From contig SGPL01000101.1 of assembly GCA_004802705.1 (NCBI GenBank), forward strand, positions 1 to 64,000: 64,000 nucleotides of DNA. The letters run 5' to 3'. Origin of the DNA: Bondarzewia mesenterica (Eukaryota > Basidiomycota > Agaricomycetes > Russulales > Bondarzewiaceae). The position numbers were made by a program, and so were the translations under genes. Shown here piece after piece: positions 35,150 through 48,052 of this stretch; position 1 is the first letter of the stretch, and each line of letters opens with the position of its first letter. The notes below the pieces were generated by a model. The model did no database searches. It saw only the letters and a list, made by a program, of their open reading frames with translations, and was not told the origin of the DNA.

Positions 35150-36842
35150 ATGCAGACAGCCAGTGCCTTCTTGGTGTCGCCCCCGCCGCCCTCACAGGCC
35201 CACGGTGATCCCTTGCGTGCCTCGGTTAGCCATCTTCTGGCAAAGGGGTACACTCTGCCCTGCTCGACTGCTGCTCAGGCGTTTGTGCAGCTCGTTCAGC
35301 CCACTGCAAGGTTCCAATTGGCGCTTGACGCGTTGCTACCCATCTTGGATTCTCCCCGCGCAGAAGTCAGTAACTTCTCATCTTGTCTACTGTCTTATTT
35401 GGCAGAACGTCTCTTGCTCACCCATCTGACATTTCACCTGGTGTCATCATCAAATCGGCCTGAACCGCAATACAGCTTTCGCAAAGAATTCTTGTGTCCT
35501 ATATATTGTATTCTTTATATGCTCCGCATCCGATTGCTATTAATCCCTTCAGGACTGTCCTATTTGATACGTTCGTAAAAGAGAAGAATTTTGCTGCGCA
35601 AGCGGCGAGTAATGATGCGGCGAGCGAGAATGAACAGCTGGTTTGGGTCCTCTGGAAGGTACTCAAGGGCGATGGGAACGATGTGCGTAATTGCTTTATC
35701 TTTGCAAGGGGCTTATTCATCATGATTGACACCGAATAGATTGGTCCGTATTCCCCGAGCACTCTGGCGCGTTCGCCACTCCCTCCAAGGCTGAGGGCCA
35801 CAAACCTAAGTCTTGATGAGGAGACGTTACCGCGGAGTGACTCTTTTGAGCCGTGCGTAAATTGATTGGAAGGCAATTGCTCCACATGCTGAATCGTTGT
35901 TTGACTCCGGAAACATCTGATAGCTTTAGAGATGGTTCACCCGTGGTCACGAACGGCGCTGGCCGGGATTCACCTTATTTACCGCACAATGAGCGCCGGG
36001 CACCCGCTGGCCCGAAGAGCCCTATACCAATGTCTAATGGCATGGTTCAAACAGTTGTCACACCTGAAGAGGACGCAAGAACGCAGGTGCTCTCACAGGC
36101 GATGACTCTGCTTTTGGCAGCGCGGGACCGCGTGCTCTCTCTCTCCGAACAACGAGTATGCCTCACTTTATTGTCCTCGTATGTTTGGGAGCTCAGAAAC
36201 GTTTCACCGCCAGTTGCTCAGCCCACTCATTAATCAATTGACCTCACCGCCCATAATTACTTCCGTAGATCTTCCTCCTCTCATCGCTCACAACCCTACA
36301 CTTGCCCATCCCCTCTTGGTAGCCCTATTGTCACAACCACCATCTAAGGCAAACCTTCAAGGCCCGAGCACATATCTAAACGTCCTCGCACGCCTTCCAC
36401 CCACTCTACCTTCTTTCGATATCCTCGGCCGACTCCTCCGTGATACGACGCCAGTCATTGATGTCGCGACTGGTGGTACAACCACGATCGCTGATATTGT
36501 GCGGGCTGATGCATTAGGAAGATTCATTCACGAGGGTATTCAATGGCTGGACAATGCAGAAAAGGAAGCGCAGGAAGGGCTAATTAGCGACGATCGGTTT
36601 GAGAAGGGTTTGCAGAATGTCAGTATTTATCCCTTTCTCCACATTGCTACCTGTGCTCACCAGCGGAACTCACTGAACGCGCTGAGCAGCTCTGCCGTTT
36701 CTACAACTCCTTAATCAAACTTGGCATCGTTGACCCGGCCTCGGACGCAGACTCCACAGAGATGGCACACTTCACGCTCCGCAACTCTCGCTTCGAAGAG
36801 GCCCACACGCTCTACCGTGTGCTCGCCATGGGCAGATTCTAA
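35150..36842 (+). CDS. CCR4-NOT complex subunit 11 (CNOT11/C2orf29 family)
   Basis: Subunit of the CCR4-NOT deadenylase complex, which shortens mRNA tails. Six exons: 35150-35365, 35476-35682, 35740-35852, 35924-36155, 36214-36622 and 36664-36842, giving 451 residues in frame. Recognised by APHPIAINPFRTVLFDTF, NEQLVWVLWKVLKGDGNDIG, GPYSPSTLARSPLPP, the C-terminal block VDLPPLIAHNPTLAHPLLVA, YLNVLARLPPTLPSFDIL and AHFTLRNSRFEEAHTLYRVL. The 5' intron (35366-35475) uses the AG before CTTTCGCAAAGA because that gives LSQRILVSYILYSLYAPHP. A donor at 36623 was chosen over 36619; both keep frame with different acceptors, so a few residues near 360 are uncertain. Confidence 0.88.
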
Positions 36843-37580
36843 TCCGGTCTTCAACTTGTATCACGCACTCACCTATCAATGTCTCGTCTCGATCATTTCT
36901 TTTTATTAGTCGCACCTCTCCTAGACCCCTTGATGTTACTTATCACTCGATGTGGAATTCCTACTCTCAAGACGGACCCTCATACCTTCCCATACTCCTT
37001 GGCTTCCTCTGCATGTATTATTCTTCCTTTATGATCGCCCATTGCCCGTTCTTGGGCTCGTTCATGCAGCCTCGCCTACTTATGCACTGTTAATTAACAG
37101 GACGCTCTTGATCTATGCCATATGCCTACTGCCATGGTCACAATTCGCAGCACATTTACATGCCCCCCCCCTTTTCATCTGTCCATCATCGCACGCAGGT
37201 ACCAGTGTATGTACTGTACGGAGCCGTGTATAACTAGTCGCCTCGTTAGGTTTGTCTGGATGTGAGGCGTCGTTACGTTAGTGAATGTAGTGAGCAAAGC
37301 TAGCGCGACCCTCAAGTAGCATCAGCACAAATATTGCGGCAGAGCGTCTTTTTGACTGCAAGTCGTTAGCAAGTCTATTCACTTTTTTTTTTCATACAAC
37401 ACCGTGCGTGCGAAAGCGAGACAACAACAGGAGTAATAAAACAAACAATACATGATAACAATATACCTCCGTGTTTTCGAGCGTACCATCCGTGACCCTT
37501 CCTCTGTGGAAGGAAATTCTACATGGTCTTTGCAGATCCCAGCCAGAGTCGCTGTTCGAAAGAGCGCGTCCTCGACCCAT
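36843..37580. other. Intergenic, convergent 3' ends
   Basis: Shared terminator region of two convergent genes, with pyrimidine runs. No gene supported. Confidence 0.4.
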
Positions 37581-40500
37581 TCATGACGAAATGCTCGCAA
37601 ACTGCTTCAACACGCTGACCACCTCAGCCTTATCCAGCTTCCACTTGGCGTCCGTGCCCTTGACGCCCGTTGAGCAAGTCTCCGCGTTGTCCAATTCATT
37701 CAACCGACGCAGCAATTTTTCGTCGCTCCCGACAGCGAGCACAAAGTCTGTGTCGCTCACGTTCTCCGTCTCGAGCGAGTCAGGTGCCATCCAGGCCGCG
37801 CGCCCCGCCAAAGGTGAGTGAGCAGGTCCGCCGGGGTGCAGGATCGCACCGACCGCTGTCGAGCGCGAGATGTAGTTCGGCAGGACCAGAAAGCTGTTTT
37901 CACCGGGGATGATGCGCAGACCATAGCGGTCGCCGATGCTAGAATTGACCAGGCGTCCGGTCCGGCCGATGAGAAAAATATTGGGACAAACGCAATGTAC
38001 TCACCTGTCGAAGATGTGATTCTGCGCTTCGGCGGCCTGACGCCGAGCCCATTGATGGTCCGGACAGTTGTCGGATGTGCCGCTCGAGAAACGCCAGACC
38101 ACGGAAGCTTCTCGTTCCTCTACGAACGAACCGGGTGTCCGCTCCGTGAACTGGAAACGGTCCGTAAGTCAATGATACCTGGAGGAAGAAAAAGAACGGA
38201 ACCCACATAGTTCAGAATTTCGACGCACGCACTCTTCCATGTCAAGTTGAAATTCGTGACCATGTTGATCCAGGAAAACTCTCCGTTCTTGCCCGGTAGC
38301 GTCTTGATGAAGCACCCATTCTCGGCGCTGCAGTCCAAGACGGTCACTCTCTGTTCTGTGAGCATGCCGTGAAGGTATGAAGGACTTACACCAAGCCAAC
38401 TTTCGGTATAGTCTTCGCGACCTCCTCCAGCGCACCTTTAACAGGTAACCCGCTCAGCAACCAGACCTCGTTCTTGGGATCATCCGCTAGCTTCCCCACG
38501 ACTGCCAGCGCATCAGCGGGAGGGTTGAAGGTGCGGTCGCGGGGATCACGATTCCACAAGGTGTCTTCGAAGTCGATGAGGAGCAATCGACGATGGCTGT
38601 GCTTATACCGTGGCAGCACACGGGGAAAGTCGAAACGGGCCACGAGCTGCGAGTCGCCTTGTAGGTGCTCAATATTCGTGCGGAGGCAGCGGGTGAGGAA
38701 GGAAGTCACGAATGCTTGCGCAGTCTGGGTGACTACGTGTCCATGCAAGTCCTATGTGATGTGTCAGGATGTCTGAAGGGGATTGATGTCAGTAAAACAA
38801 AAGCAATGACAGACCTCCCAACGTGAAAATGCTTCCTTGTCGTCCATAGTAAGCGCTTGATGTATTGCTTTTGCTGTATTACGTGTGTCCCATGGGTTTA
38901 CAGCGATGCATGAACGGAAACCACTATAACTGTAGGATCCGGTAAACTGCACAAGTACAATTATGCTCAGCTAAATACCATAGAATGAACATGTGGTCAT
39001 ACCTCGCTCAAAATCAGAGGTCTATGGCGCTCCTCTTGACATTCGACAAATTCATGCGCCCTGAAAATGATGGTTAAGAAATCATGATATGAGAGTAAGA
39101 ACTGGAAACATGCCTCAACGCCATCCCCTCTCGCATACTAGTGACCAAAAAAGCGTCCGCAATCGTCAACAACGCGAGGTACTGGCTAAAGCTCAAGTCC
39201 TCGGTGTGCAAAAAGATCACAGGCTGGTATGTGAGAGTGGAGAAGCGCGAGTTGATCCGAGCGACGACATCGCCCACACCGCCATGCAGCTCATTTTCCT
39301 CCGTCGTCTGCAGCGCAACTTGGATCAGGATGACCTTCTGCTGAAACTCTGGATGCTTGTCGAGGAAAGCTTCGAAGGCAAGCAGTTTGTGGCGCACGCC
39401 CTGTACGATATAAAGGATAAGAATTTTTCAAAGTGTCACAAAACAAAAGGGTATTGAAGTACCTGAATCTCGTCAAGCTTGTCCCGCCCAACAACGATCT
39501 TCAAACCGCTATATCGCTCTCTCAATGTCTGCACCCAATACGCGACTTCTGGCTCATGTCTGAGAGAGAACGCAAGAGTTGCCAATCATTATGAGGAACT
39601 GATGATGCAAATTGTCAGTCTTTCACGCACTTCTTCTCCGTCAACCACTTGACGTCGATACCCATCGGGAAAACAGCAACATCAACAAACCGATCTTCCA
39701 ACTGGATACCTTTCGGCACTGTCTCCAGAGCAAGAATGCGCGACACGGTCTGCCTGAAGTGACGGGCGTAGTTGGTAGTTTGGAAACCGATGAGGTCTGC
39801 GGAGAGTACACCATGCAGGAGGGCTTCGCGCACGGAGAGACAGCGAAAAATTTCTGATGAGGGGAAGGCTACGTGCAGGAAAAATCCAATGACCGCGTTC
39901 GGGAGTTGCGCGCGGACCATTGAGGGTAGAAGCATCAAGTGATAATCGTTTACCCAGACTGCAGAAGAATGCAGATGGATTAGAAGGCGAGGTGACATAA
40001 CTATTAAACAGACCACTCACTGATGTCACCATCCTGGTAGTTGGCGACAATCGCATCGGCGAACCGTTGGTTCACCGCTACGTACTGTTTGAAACTTGAC
40101 GACTCGTAGAAATATTTTGTCTTTGGCGCGTCCGGGACCACATAATGGAGACATGGCCAGAGAACCTGATGGCAGAACATATCATAATACGCGGAAAACT
40201 CCTCGTCGGGGATCCATATTGGCAGACTCTCATGCTCCTCCATCATCCTGCGATCAATACTCCTCTTCAATGGCTCCTTAAACGAATCTGTATTCGTACC
40301 AAGCGTGCCGACCCACAGCTTACACTTCAACTTAGCCTCGACACTGCGCACGGCATTATTCAGCCCTCCGTTACAATGTGGATTAGCCTCAATATGCCAT
40401 TGTCTTCCCAGTGGAGAGTCGGAATGTGGGCGACGGGCTGCGGAGCGGGAGTTTTTTTCGCTGGACACGATGCGGGACGTGGGTGTGGTGCAGGTCTTCT

Positions 40501-40973
40501 GGACGCGAGATGCGCGTCGTCGGAGATGCCGCCGGATCATTGTAGAACAAATGTTGACCGCCAGGACTTTTGGCAGGTATTTCACCGTTCGGCGACGAAA
40601 CTCTGGATATCTGTGAGAAATTGGCGAAAAAATTGGGCCCTTCCAAGCTCGGAGTAATAGCAGGGCTGCCTGCACGTGACTACATTTTAAACAAATACGT
40701 TTTTCAGATGAAATCGGGGATTGAGATGTGGTACAGACGCACCTTGTCCTTCAGATCCTCGACGATGCTCTTCAAAGGAACTGCTGCACGAGGAGCACTG
40801 GGCCGAGGCATCTTCAACTTAGCCTCCGTCAATTTGAACTGTTTGAACAGCGGATTGGACGGCGACGGTATGGGGGCAATTTCCGGGGTCGACGGGTGCG
40901 ACTCGCCCAAGATGGCGGTGTTGGGGAGGAAGAGGGACGCGATGATGATACGGTGATTTCTGAAGGAGCTCAT
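37581..40973 (-). CDS. Trehalose-6-phosphate synthase complex subunit (TPS2/TSL1-like, two-domain)
   Basis: Two-domain protein of the trehalose synthase complex: a GT20 synthase-like domain, then a phosphatase-like domain. Exons: 40973-40743, 40679-40602, 40498-40021, 39958-39631, 39559-39463, 39400-39114, 39060-39003, 38946-38815, 38751-38390, 38327-38207, 38150-38005 and 37938-37581, 891 residues in frame. Evidence: ANPHCNGGLNNAV, VLWPCLHYVVPDAPK, VNDYHLMLLPSMV, FFLHVAFPSSEIFRCL, DLIGFQTTNYARHFRQ and GSYSYSGFRSCIAVNPWDT. The phosphatase motif reads LLLIDFEDTLW, so the second catalytic Asp of the DxDxT motif is Glu. A regulatory role like yeast Tps3/Tsl1 is therefore likelier than phosphatase activity. 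The intron ending at 39061 starts with GC (GCATGT). The intron at 40499-40601 is uncertain, since the N-terminal frame is ambiguous there. Confidence 0.85.
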
Positions 40974-41750
40974 CGTTGGCGACGACGACGAGAACGTCGA
41001 CGGGGAATGGGTTTGCGAGACGCAGGCGAGGAAGAGGAATGAAGTGCATCATAGCGTAAAACGGTCCTGTTTATGACGCATATGTCTCCGGCCGTTGCCG
41101 GCTTCGTAACCGAATACTCGGCATAACACTTGCACTTCAAAAAGTCTACACTACAGCGTTTTCTTACTTCATCTCAAGACCTTCAGCTGTTCAATCTTGC
41201 CATCCCCCCATGGAGCACCCCATTTTCTCAGAAAGAAGGGCACCTCACTGTTTGTTTCCCTTCTCACATTCATAAAAGAAAATCGGATGTTACGGGTATT
41301 TACGGAACAATCCCCGCGCGAAGTATGCCTTGATCAAGCCATCGATGGTTTTTTTTGCTGTGTGAAAGAAAAAATAGGACAACTACTGAAATAACGCGGA
41401 GAATCTGCGGTCGGTGTTCCCAACGTTCACGTCTGATTTCGCTCTCCATCACGAACGTTCGCTCGACTGTCCAATCATGATCACAAGAACATGCTCAGTC
41501 AACACATACACTTATCATGGAAGATAAAATCACATTCACAGACCATAGTATTTGACTGGCACTGCTTCCATATTCACCCCATACTTCTGAGGGTATCATA
41601 TATGAAGACTGCAACCCGCCTATCGGTGCCGGTTCCCGATGGTTCTTATCACATCGACTACGCTACCATATCCCTCCATATCCTCAACCTTCCTCCTCCT
41701 TCCTCTGGCCGCGGGCTACGGAATGCGGGCCACGACGGATTGCATGGCTA
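40974..41750. other. Intergenic
   Basis: No gene supported. A CIIA-stop at 41045-41059 (plus) lies antisense to the 5' leader of the trehalose gene in an Arg-rich frame and is rejected as a pheromone. Confidence 0.4.
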
Positions 41751-42797
41751 TTACGACGTCAACTTGGTCACCACTACGTTCCTGGCTTCATAAGTGGTCG
41801 TTCCGGTCGGGCCTGGTGACCCAGAGCTGCCTTCCATCTGCAGTGTATCACACGACTGATTAGCTACTATAACTTGCGAGCAAGTCCACAGGGCACTTGG
41901 GTACCCGGCATCCCGGTGAAAAAGATATAACAACTGACCTGCAGGTCGATAATTCTGCGGAGTAGCAACGGTCAGAAGCAGACCCAAGCGCAAATGCAAA
42001 TCTGACAACTGACAACCACATAGCTGCCCCTCGGAAGTTCGCAGCGACATCCGTTGCCTTGAGTACCCCATCCAAGAAGTATTCGATTGACAAATCCGTC
42101 GTCGAACCCTCGATCGTCCTCAGTGTTGCACTCACAGAGTGGAATGCTCCATCCGTGGGCCAGTCCACAATTGTGCTGTGTACCTGCGACGACGTATTAA
42201 AAGTGTTGAACCAAGTCTGCTGTGTGCCTGTTGTCAGATGAACGGTCAGAGAACAGCCACAATTCTTCCCTTGTTGTTGCACCGCTTACCTTTCCATTCC
42301 CCAATGTCTGACTCCGGTGGCCATCCCTCGACTGCGGTCAACCAGAACGCGGGCCACGTTCCAATCGCCGTGGGCGCTATGAACTCTCCCGAGACGGTAT
42401 AGCCCACTGCGTCCGTCCCATCCACGTTGATTTGCTCGTTGGCATAGATTGTGCCAGAAAAGTAGTGGATTGCTGGGTAAGGCGCGGCCGTGCTCGCAGG
42501 CTGATTCGATGTCGGCATCGCTTTGAGCGTCAGGACCCCATTAGCCACGCTGATATGATCATGGTTGGTGCTATTTCCGACCATGCGAGCGGCTAGAAAG
42601 ACGAGGAATTGGCGCCATTATCCGAAAGTCAAGGACGTACAGCCGTTATGGTCAGAGCCCCATGGGTACAGATAGCTCCAGTACTTCTCAAGGTTAGTAT
42701 AATTGTCGAAGGAACTCTTTGGAATCACCACGGTGTCCGCCTTGGTGGCAAGGAAAAGGGTTGCAAAGACAGGGACAGTAACAAAGAAAAGTTTCAT
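41751..42797 (-). CDS. Secreted GH16 endo-beta-glucanase (laminarinase-type)
   Basis: Glycoside hydrolase family 16, acting on beta-1,3 or mixed beta-1,3/1,4-glucans of cell walls. Five exons: 42797-42641, 42592-42290, 42227-42014, 41954-41939 and 41837-41751, giving 258 residues. A signal peptide (KLFFVTVPVFATLFLATKAD) ends near residue 20. The active site is PESDIGEW (nucleophile and acid/base Glu with the bridging Asp). FSGTIYANEQINVDG and SGEFIAPTAIGTWPAFWLTAV are typical of the family. The exon at 41939-41954 is only 16 nt and encodes LIIDLQ with its neighbours. It is shorter than large laminarinases and lacks a C-terminal anchor, so it should be a free extracellular enzyme. Confidence 0.9.
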
Positions 42798-43058
42798 GGC
42801 TGTTTGACCTGTCGGAGGTAAAGTCTCAACTGTGCGACAGGTCTGCAGAGCGAGATGAAGGAATGGCAACGTACCTGCATTTATTTCATTTTTTCCTATA
42901 CACTAGAACGATTAAATACATATGTCCTCGTCTCTCCGGACCGCCGTCAAAGTCACCAGGAGCGTCATCTGAACAAATTCCACACCCTCACCCCGACATG
43001 ACGCCGCCCTCTTCATTCCGGTTCACATCACCACTATCATTGAATAGGACATTGCACA

Positions 43059-43894
43059 TCATGCGGTAGCAGGAGGAGACGTCCGTATGAAGGCGCTTCT
43101 CGGTCTCGTGAGCTGGACGACCAACGCATCCATATAGGAAAATGTGTGCGGCTTCTTCGCGCGAATCGTCACCTCTCGTATGCTCTCGCCCGCGACGCAC
43201 ACGGCCCGGATGGCCTCCTGCACCAATTTTTTCCATCGTCTTGTGCGATGAAGACTCCATGTCCTGCCCACCGGGACCATCGAAACCAGCGCATACACTC
43301 TTCACAAGAAAATCAACCACGCACCTGCACCACGACGTCAAATATCCGGCAATAATCCACTTCTTCAGCCACACCGTATTCTTCGACAATCCATATATCC
43401 ACGATCACCCGCTGCCGCTTGTCCCGTTGCTCGACCTGCGAGGATAACAGGACGCTCAAAGAAAGGCCTTTAACGAAGGCAGTAACCACCTGTGTCCGTC
43501 CATTCGCCGTATTGGCTGTAACGACCTCCCAGCCCATCGGCCCCTCCGCCCGCACATACCCCTTCGGCGCCTCGAGCACCACCCTCGCCTCGCGCACCGC
43601 GTCGCTCGTCCACTCGAACACCACTCCTGTCGCGCGCCTCGCCAGCTCGCGTCCCCCAGGATACGATGCGCCTGCTTCACCCAGCGCCAGCAACTCCCGC
43701 GAGAGATCCCAGTAATGCACGGTCAGCCGCGAGTCGTCCGTCGCCGCGGCGAGCGCCAAGGAGGTTGGATGCAGGTGCAGGTGCGTGGAAATTTGCAGCG
43801 GCTGTGGATGCGGGAGACCCCAACTGTTTGGTCCGATTATGGTAGTAAAGTGCACGGAATCTAGGACGATAATGTCAGTTGACGGTGGGCGCAT
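43059..43894 (-). CDS. Dihydroneopterin aldolase (tandem FolB domains), one-base frameshift
   Basis: Folate pathway enzyme converting 7,8-dihydroneopterin to 6-hydroxymethyl-dihydropterin. Two exons, 43894-43325 and 43263-43059. It starts DIIVLDSVHFTTIIGPNSWG, a first FolB-like domain, and the second begins KGLSLSVLLSSQVEQRDKRQ. It ends AIRAVCVAGESIREVTIRAKKP...QLTRPRSAF. In exon 2 an A6 run (T6 at 43227-43232 on plus) shifts the frame: with five bases it reads MEKLVQEAIRAVC, as the family does. Otherwise the frame ends in an unrelated Arg-rich tail. Corrected length would be 257 residues. Unlike yeast Fol1 there is no fused pyrophosphokinase or synthase domain. Confidence 0.82.
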
Positions 43895-44342
43895 TGAAGA
43901 GAGAATTTGAGGGGAAAAGACTGCTAAATGGGTATACACTCAAAGCAAAGTCGAGGTCAGAGTGAATTATGTAATTTTTTGAACGCTCGGATAGGGAATG
44001 CAATCACAAATATTATTTGACGAAATTACTACCAAAAGGACACTGACCAGGAAGCCTTAAGCTCCTCATGAAGTTGGTCGTCAAAGATTTCGAGTGCTCT
44101 GTTGGTCAATTCATCCATGCGCTTAGATGACTGTTGATTAATGGTGTTCGCCGCCTGGCGATCTTAAGGTCTAATCACGTTCATGAACGTTCGACTAATG
44201 CACGCCTTTGTCCGTCACACCATCGTGGGGTCTTGAGTTGACAGCCTGAACAGCATTAAATTACAAATCGTCTAATGCTATGGACGAACCGACAGAAGTA
44301 AATAGATCCGTACGAATAACAGATGGATATGCCCGATACACT
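43895..44342. other. Intergenic
   Basis: No gene or motif recognised. Confidence 0.4.
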
Positions 44343-47300
44343 CTACTGATACCACCTCTCCCTTAGTCGTTTCCTACGCACCATCGGCTTTGTGATGATG
44401 ATCGCAGCCGCAAGGCCACATACAGTCAATACAAGTTGCACTTTGTTGAAGTTATCGCTCAGCACATCGAAAGTGCCAGACGGTGCCGTGCGCGTGAAGA
44501 ACAGGTCGAGACCGTACGCGAACACGAGCGATGTAGACTCTAACTGCGCTGGCGAGGTCAGGATACGTCGGATGTTTGCAACCTGATGGACAGAAGAGAA
44601 CAAGATGAGATAGTGTCACAAAGGGCGAAGAATAAGATACCAACTTCGTAGTTGTGCGAGAGAACTCGTCGAGAATCGTCTGGTATGACAGGATCATACT
44701 GAAAGAGAAATTCCTCTTGTTCTTCACTAGTAGGTTTCTGCTTTGGTCTTCGAGGATCCAGCATTCGGCGAGGGAAAGACTGAATCTGGTGCTTAACATT
44801 CGCGACTTGAAATCGGCAACGTGTCAGGAAATCATAGCAAGCATAACACATTCAACGCCCGTACCGATGATATCTTTCATTGTCACTCCAAACTTGGTGG
44901 ACGTTGTCGCAATAGCAGTAATACCATGCGGGAATATGAAGGACTGCTCGAATACATTGACAGCCGTGCTTCTATTTGAGAACGACGACATGTCCGAGCT
45001 GATGTTATAAGACAGTAAGCGCAATGCAAGCCAACAGAAAAACAGAAAAGACCCACCTGCTCGTCTTATCGTCCACTCCCCGTCCTTCGTACAGCTCGAC
45101 TGATACGACTCTGTACCCCTTCGTCATCCCCACGCCCTCAAATTCACTGTCCCAATAAACATAGACCAACCAATTTTCTACAAACGTAGCCTTAATATCG
45201 CAAGCACCCGATCCCTTGCCTACCGTCGCGCTATACACCAAACTCCCCTTCGCCCCATCCAAAACATGAACCCCGCATGAATGGGGACAGGTGGTGAGGA
45301 CGGCAAACAAGTGAGGATTGAGGTATTTGTACAAAGTTGTTCGGTTGCCAAGCACCTTGCCGACAGACGCGACGGGGTCGGAAGGGCGGGGCACGACGGC
45401 GAGTATCTCGTGCAACGGTGGGAGGGAGGTCGCCCACACAGGGTAGGCTTGTGCTTTTCCACCCAGTCCTGAGTCTAAGGCGATTTGGTGGCCTGTGAAT
45501 TGACGCCTGCCAGGCTCGCCTGTACGAAGGGGGAGATAGAGGCTCGGTGCCATTGTTGTGAAGGACTGTTGTTTGTCCGAGGTATCGGGGTAAAGGTAGA
45601 CCTTTTACATCAGGTGAGTATGAGTTCAGGGCATAACGAGACGTAAAGAACCTACTTGGCGGAATTCGTCCAGAAGAATGACCATCTTGGACTGGCCTTG
45701 TAACATGTATGACTCGATCAGAGGCCCAGAAATGATGTCCACACCTGGCAGAACCTCGTTTGACGATGATGCACCCGTCGCATCCTCGCCTGTGAGAGCA
45801 TCAATATGGAACACCACAGTATCCACCAGACCCTGGATCCGCAATGCGATCAAGCCAAAAGTAGACGATGAACAGAACACAGAACACTCACATTTTCGGC
45901 CTTTCGCTGGGTGATTAGTACGACCTGCGGCTCCTTACCGTCGCTCACGACCGTCGTGGCGAACAATTTCATGGGGATGATCCGTCCACCTACTTGCGCC
46001 GCCCATCCAAGCCCAAGTACCCGGCTCCACAGGATCTCACCATTGCTGGAGTCCAGGCCGTACACTTTGCCCATGTCCGTGGCAGTGACAATGATTTTGC
46101 GAAATCCAAACTCGTCACGCGATATCGGCTCAGATGCGTCAACATCCACGGGCGCAGCACGGGAGGTCGCAGAGGCGTAGGAGCCGGTAGCGAAGCGTTT
46201 GATGAAATGTGATATATATGCCGGAAAATCCTACAAATCGACACAAACGGTTCGATCGAGATGAGTATGTATGATAGCACGATGGACGAACTCGAGCATC
46301 CGATAACTGGCGTTTGAGACGCTGAGAGAATGACTCGCGCCCATCACCGACATGGGAAGCAATCGTCTTCCGCTCAGGAAGCTCGATCATTTCCGCGACC
46401 CGAATATGCGCAAGGGATTCTTCGCGTGTCCACTGAACCTTGTCGCCCTGCCATAGCTGCACCGCGCCCGTTGTTGTTGTCAGAGCAATGTACGGAAGGA
46501 CGTCATAGTCTTTTTGGTACGCCGCATAGAGGGCAGCCTACGCGAACGAGATGAGAAAGAGACATCATGCGGGCGACAGAAGATAATCTCACATGGCTGA
46601 TGATGCCGTGCGTGTTAGTGTCAAAGTTAAAGGTGAAGCCAGAGACGAGACCCTTGCCCTCAGCAAGATGCGGCGCATAGATATGTGCGGAAGCCTTCTA
46701 CTTGATCTGTCAGTCTCATATAACAAAGGAATGTAAATGCACATATTACTCTCAGTACATGCGACCAGAACACACGCCCGATGTAGGGCCTTCCATCCTT
46801 GTCCAGTCCCCCCATATACAACGATTCTGCGTGACGATCTGACCTGGCCTGAAACACAGTCAATTCATGCCACACGAATCAACAGAGACCGTCTTACCGA
46901 ATCCGAGAATTCCCAGATGACTTTCAGCCCTCCTCTTTCAGTGTCTAACTTCAACACCCGCCCAGAACCATCGCTCTTCAGGGCAACGAAATGGCCTCGT
47001 CCGCCCAATCCTACGTCAATGATGCGATCATAAGCTGCACCCTTGACGGAGGCTGGTTTCTCCTTCAGTTCTGGGGTAAGTTGTACAGAGCGGATGCTCC
47101 CTGCTTCCAGCCAAACAACCCGGGGCAAAACATCTTGCAAGGAGATGAGACCAAAGGGTCCATCGCTGATGCTGGATGGGATGTCGGCCGTGGCGAGCAC
47201 TTCACCAGTAAGAGGGGAAATGGTAGTGACAGTTAGGGTATACGAAGCGAAGGATTTTGCTACTCCGATGAGGTAAATCGTCGAATGTGTGGCGATTACT

Positions 47301-48052
47301 TTTGAATATAAGACAAGAGAGCTATATGAGCATCAGTCTCAACATTATTGCACATAACTACTTCATTACTGACGTTTGATCCGGTGCTTTCCACGTCCAT
47401 TGAACCTCTCCTGATCGGTCCACGCATTGGAGGATATAACCGTTCGTGAGTACAAATAATTTGGTAGATTGTTCGTCCGTTGAAAGAAATGCTATTGAGG
47501 CTCCGGGCCCGTCAGGCTCGAGCAAAGGAGCGTCATCCGGTTGATGGAGAGGCCGCTCTACTAGAAGATCGCCAGTCGAATAGTCTAACAATCGCAATAT
47601 CGCACCACCGGGTCCTGACAAGCAGGCGACGACTATATGTCGGATCAGCACATCAGTGATTCGACAATGAATCAGATTATGCCACACCATCTTCGTTCCT
47701 CTGATAATATATGACGTTGTCGCTCGGCCCATAAACATACCTCCAAGCTGTGATGTATGAGCAATTGATGACTTTTACGCGGAAGTAGGACAATGCCATG
47801 GCGCGTACCCACTGACCCATTCCCAGCATTCAATGCAGCCAGCACGTTACTGCTCGTCGCACTTAATAAGAGGCCTTCCGTGGGTGGTTGACCATGCTTG
47901 CTGTGAAATGACGGCCCGGTGGACAATGATTCGGACAAGGGCACACCGATGTTAGCCTGGTACCAGTCGACTATGCCAGCTTCGGATTCATGAAGAGCAT
48001 ACACAACGGTGAGCCATGACGCAATAAAGACGAGGGAGCCTAAGATGTGCAT
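44343..48052 (-). CDS. ER membrane protein complex subunit 1 (EMC1)
   Basis: Largest subunit of the EMC, which inserts membrane proteins at the ER; the luminal domain is a double beta-propeller. Thirteen exons: 48052-47809, 47747-47688, 47632-47374, 47321-46898, 46848-46750, 46697-46593, 46537-46292, 46230-45892, 45832-45656, 45601-45057, 44998-44865, 44805-44645 and 44582-44343, giving 1010 residues, close to the usual length. Signals: N-terminal signal peptide (HILGSLVFIASWLTVVYAL), ATSSNVLAALNAGNGSV, WTREESLAHIRVAEMIELPE, YGLDSSNGEILWSR, LPLRTGEPGRRQ, QSFIFPHGITAIATTSTKFG, PRRPKQKPTSEEQEEFL and ESTSLVFAYGLDLFFTR. One transmembrane helix near the end (VQLVLTVCGLAAAIIIT) precedes a short basic cytosolic tail RRKRLRERWYQ. 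Confidence 0.93.

Noticed and set aside
41039..41059. CIIA followed by a stop, resembling a pheromone CaaX end
   Set aside because: It lies antisense to the 5' leader of the trehalose gene, only two codons after its ATG, with an Arg-rich upstream frame and no Glu-His or Glu-Arg site.
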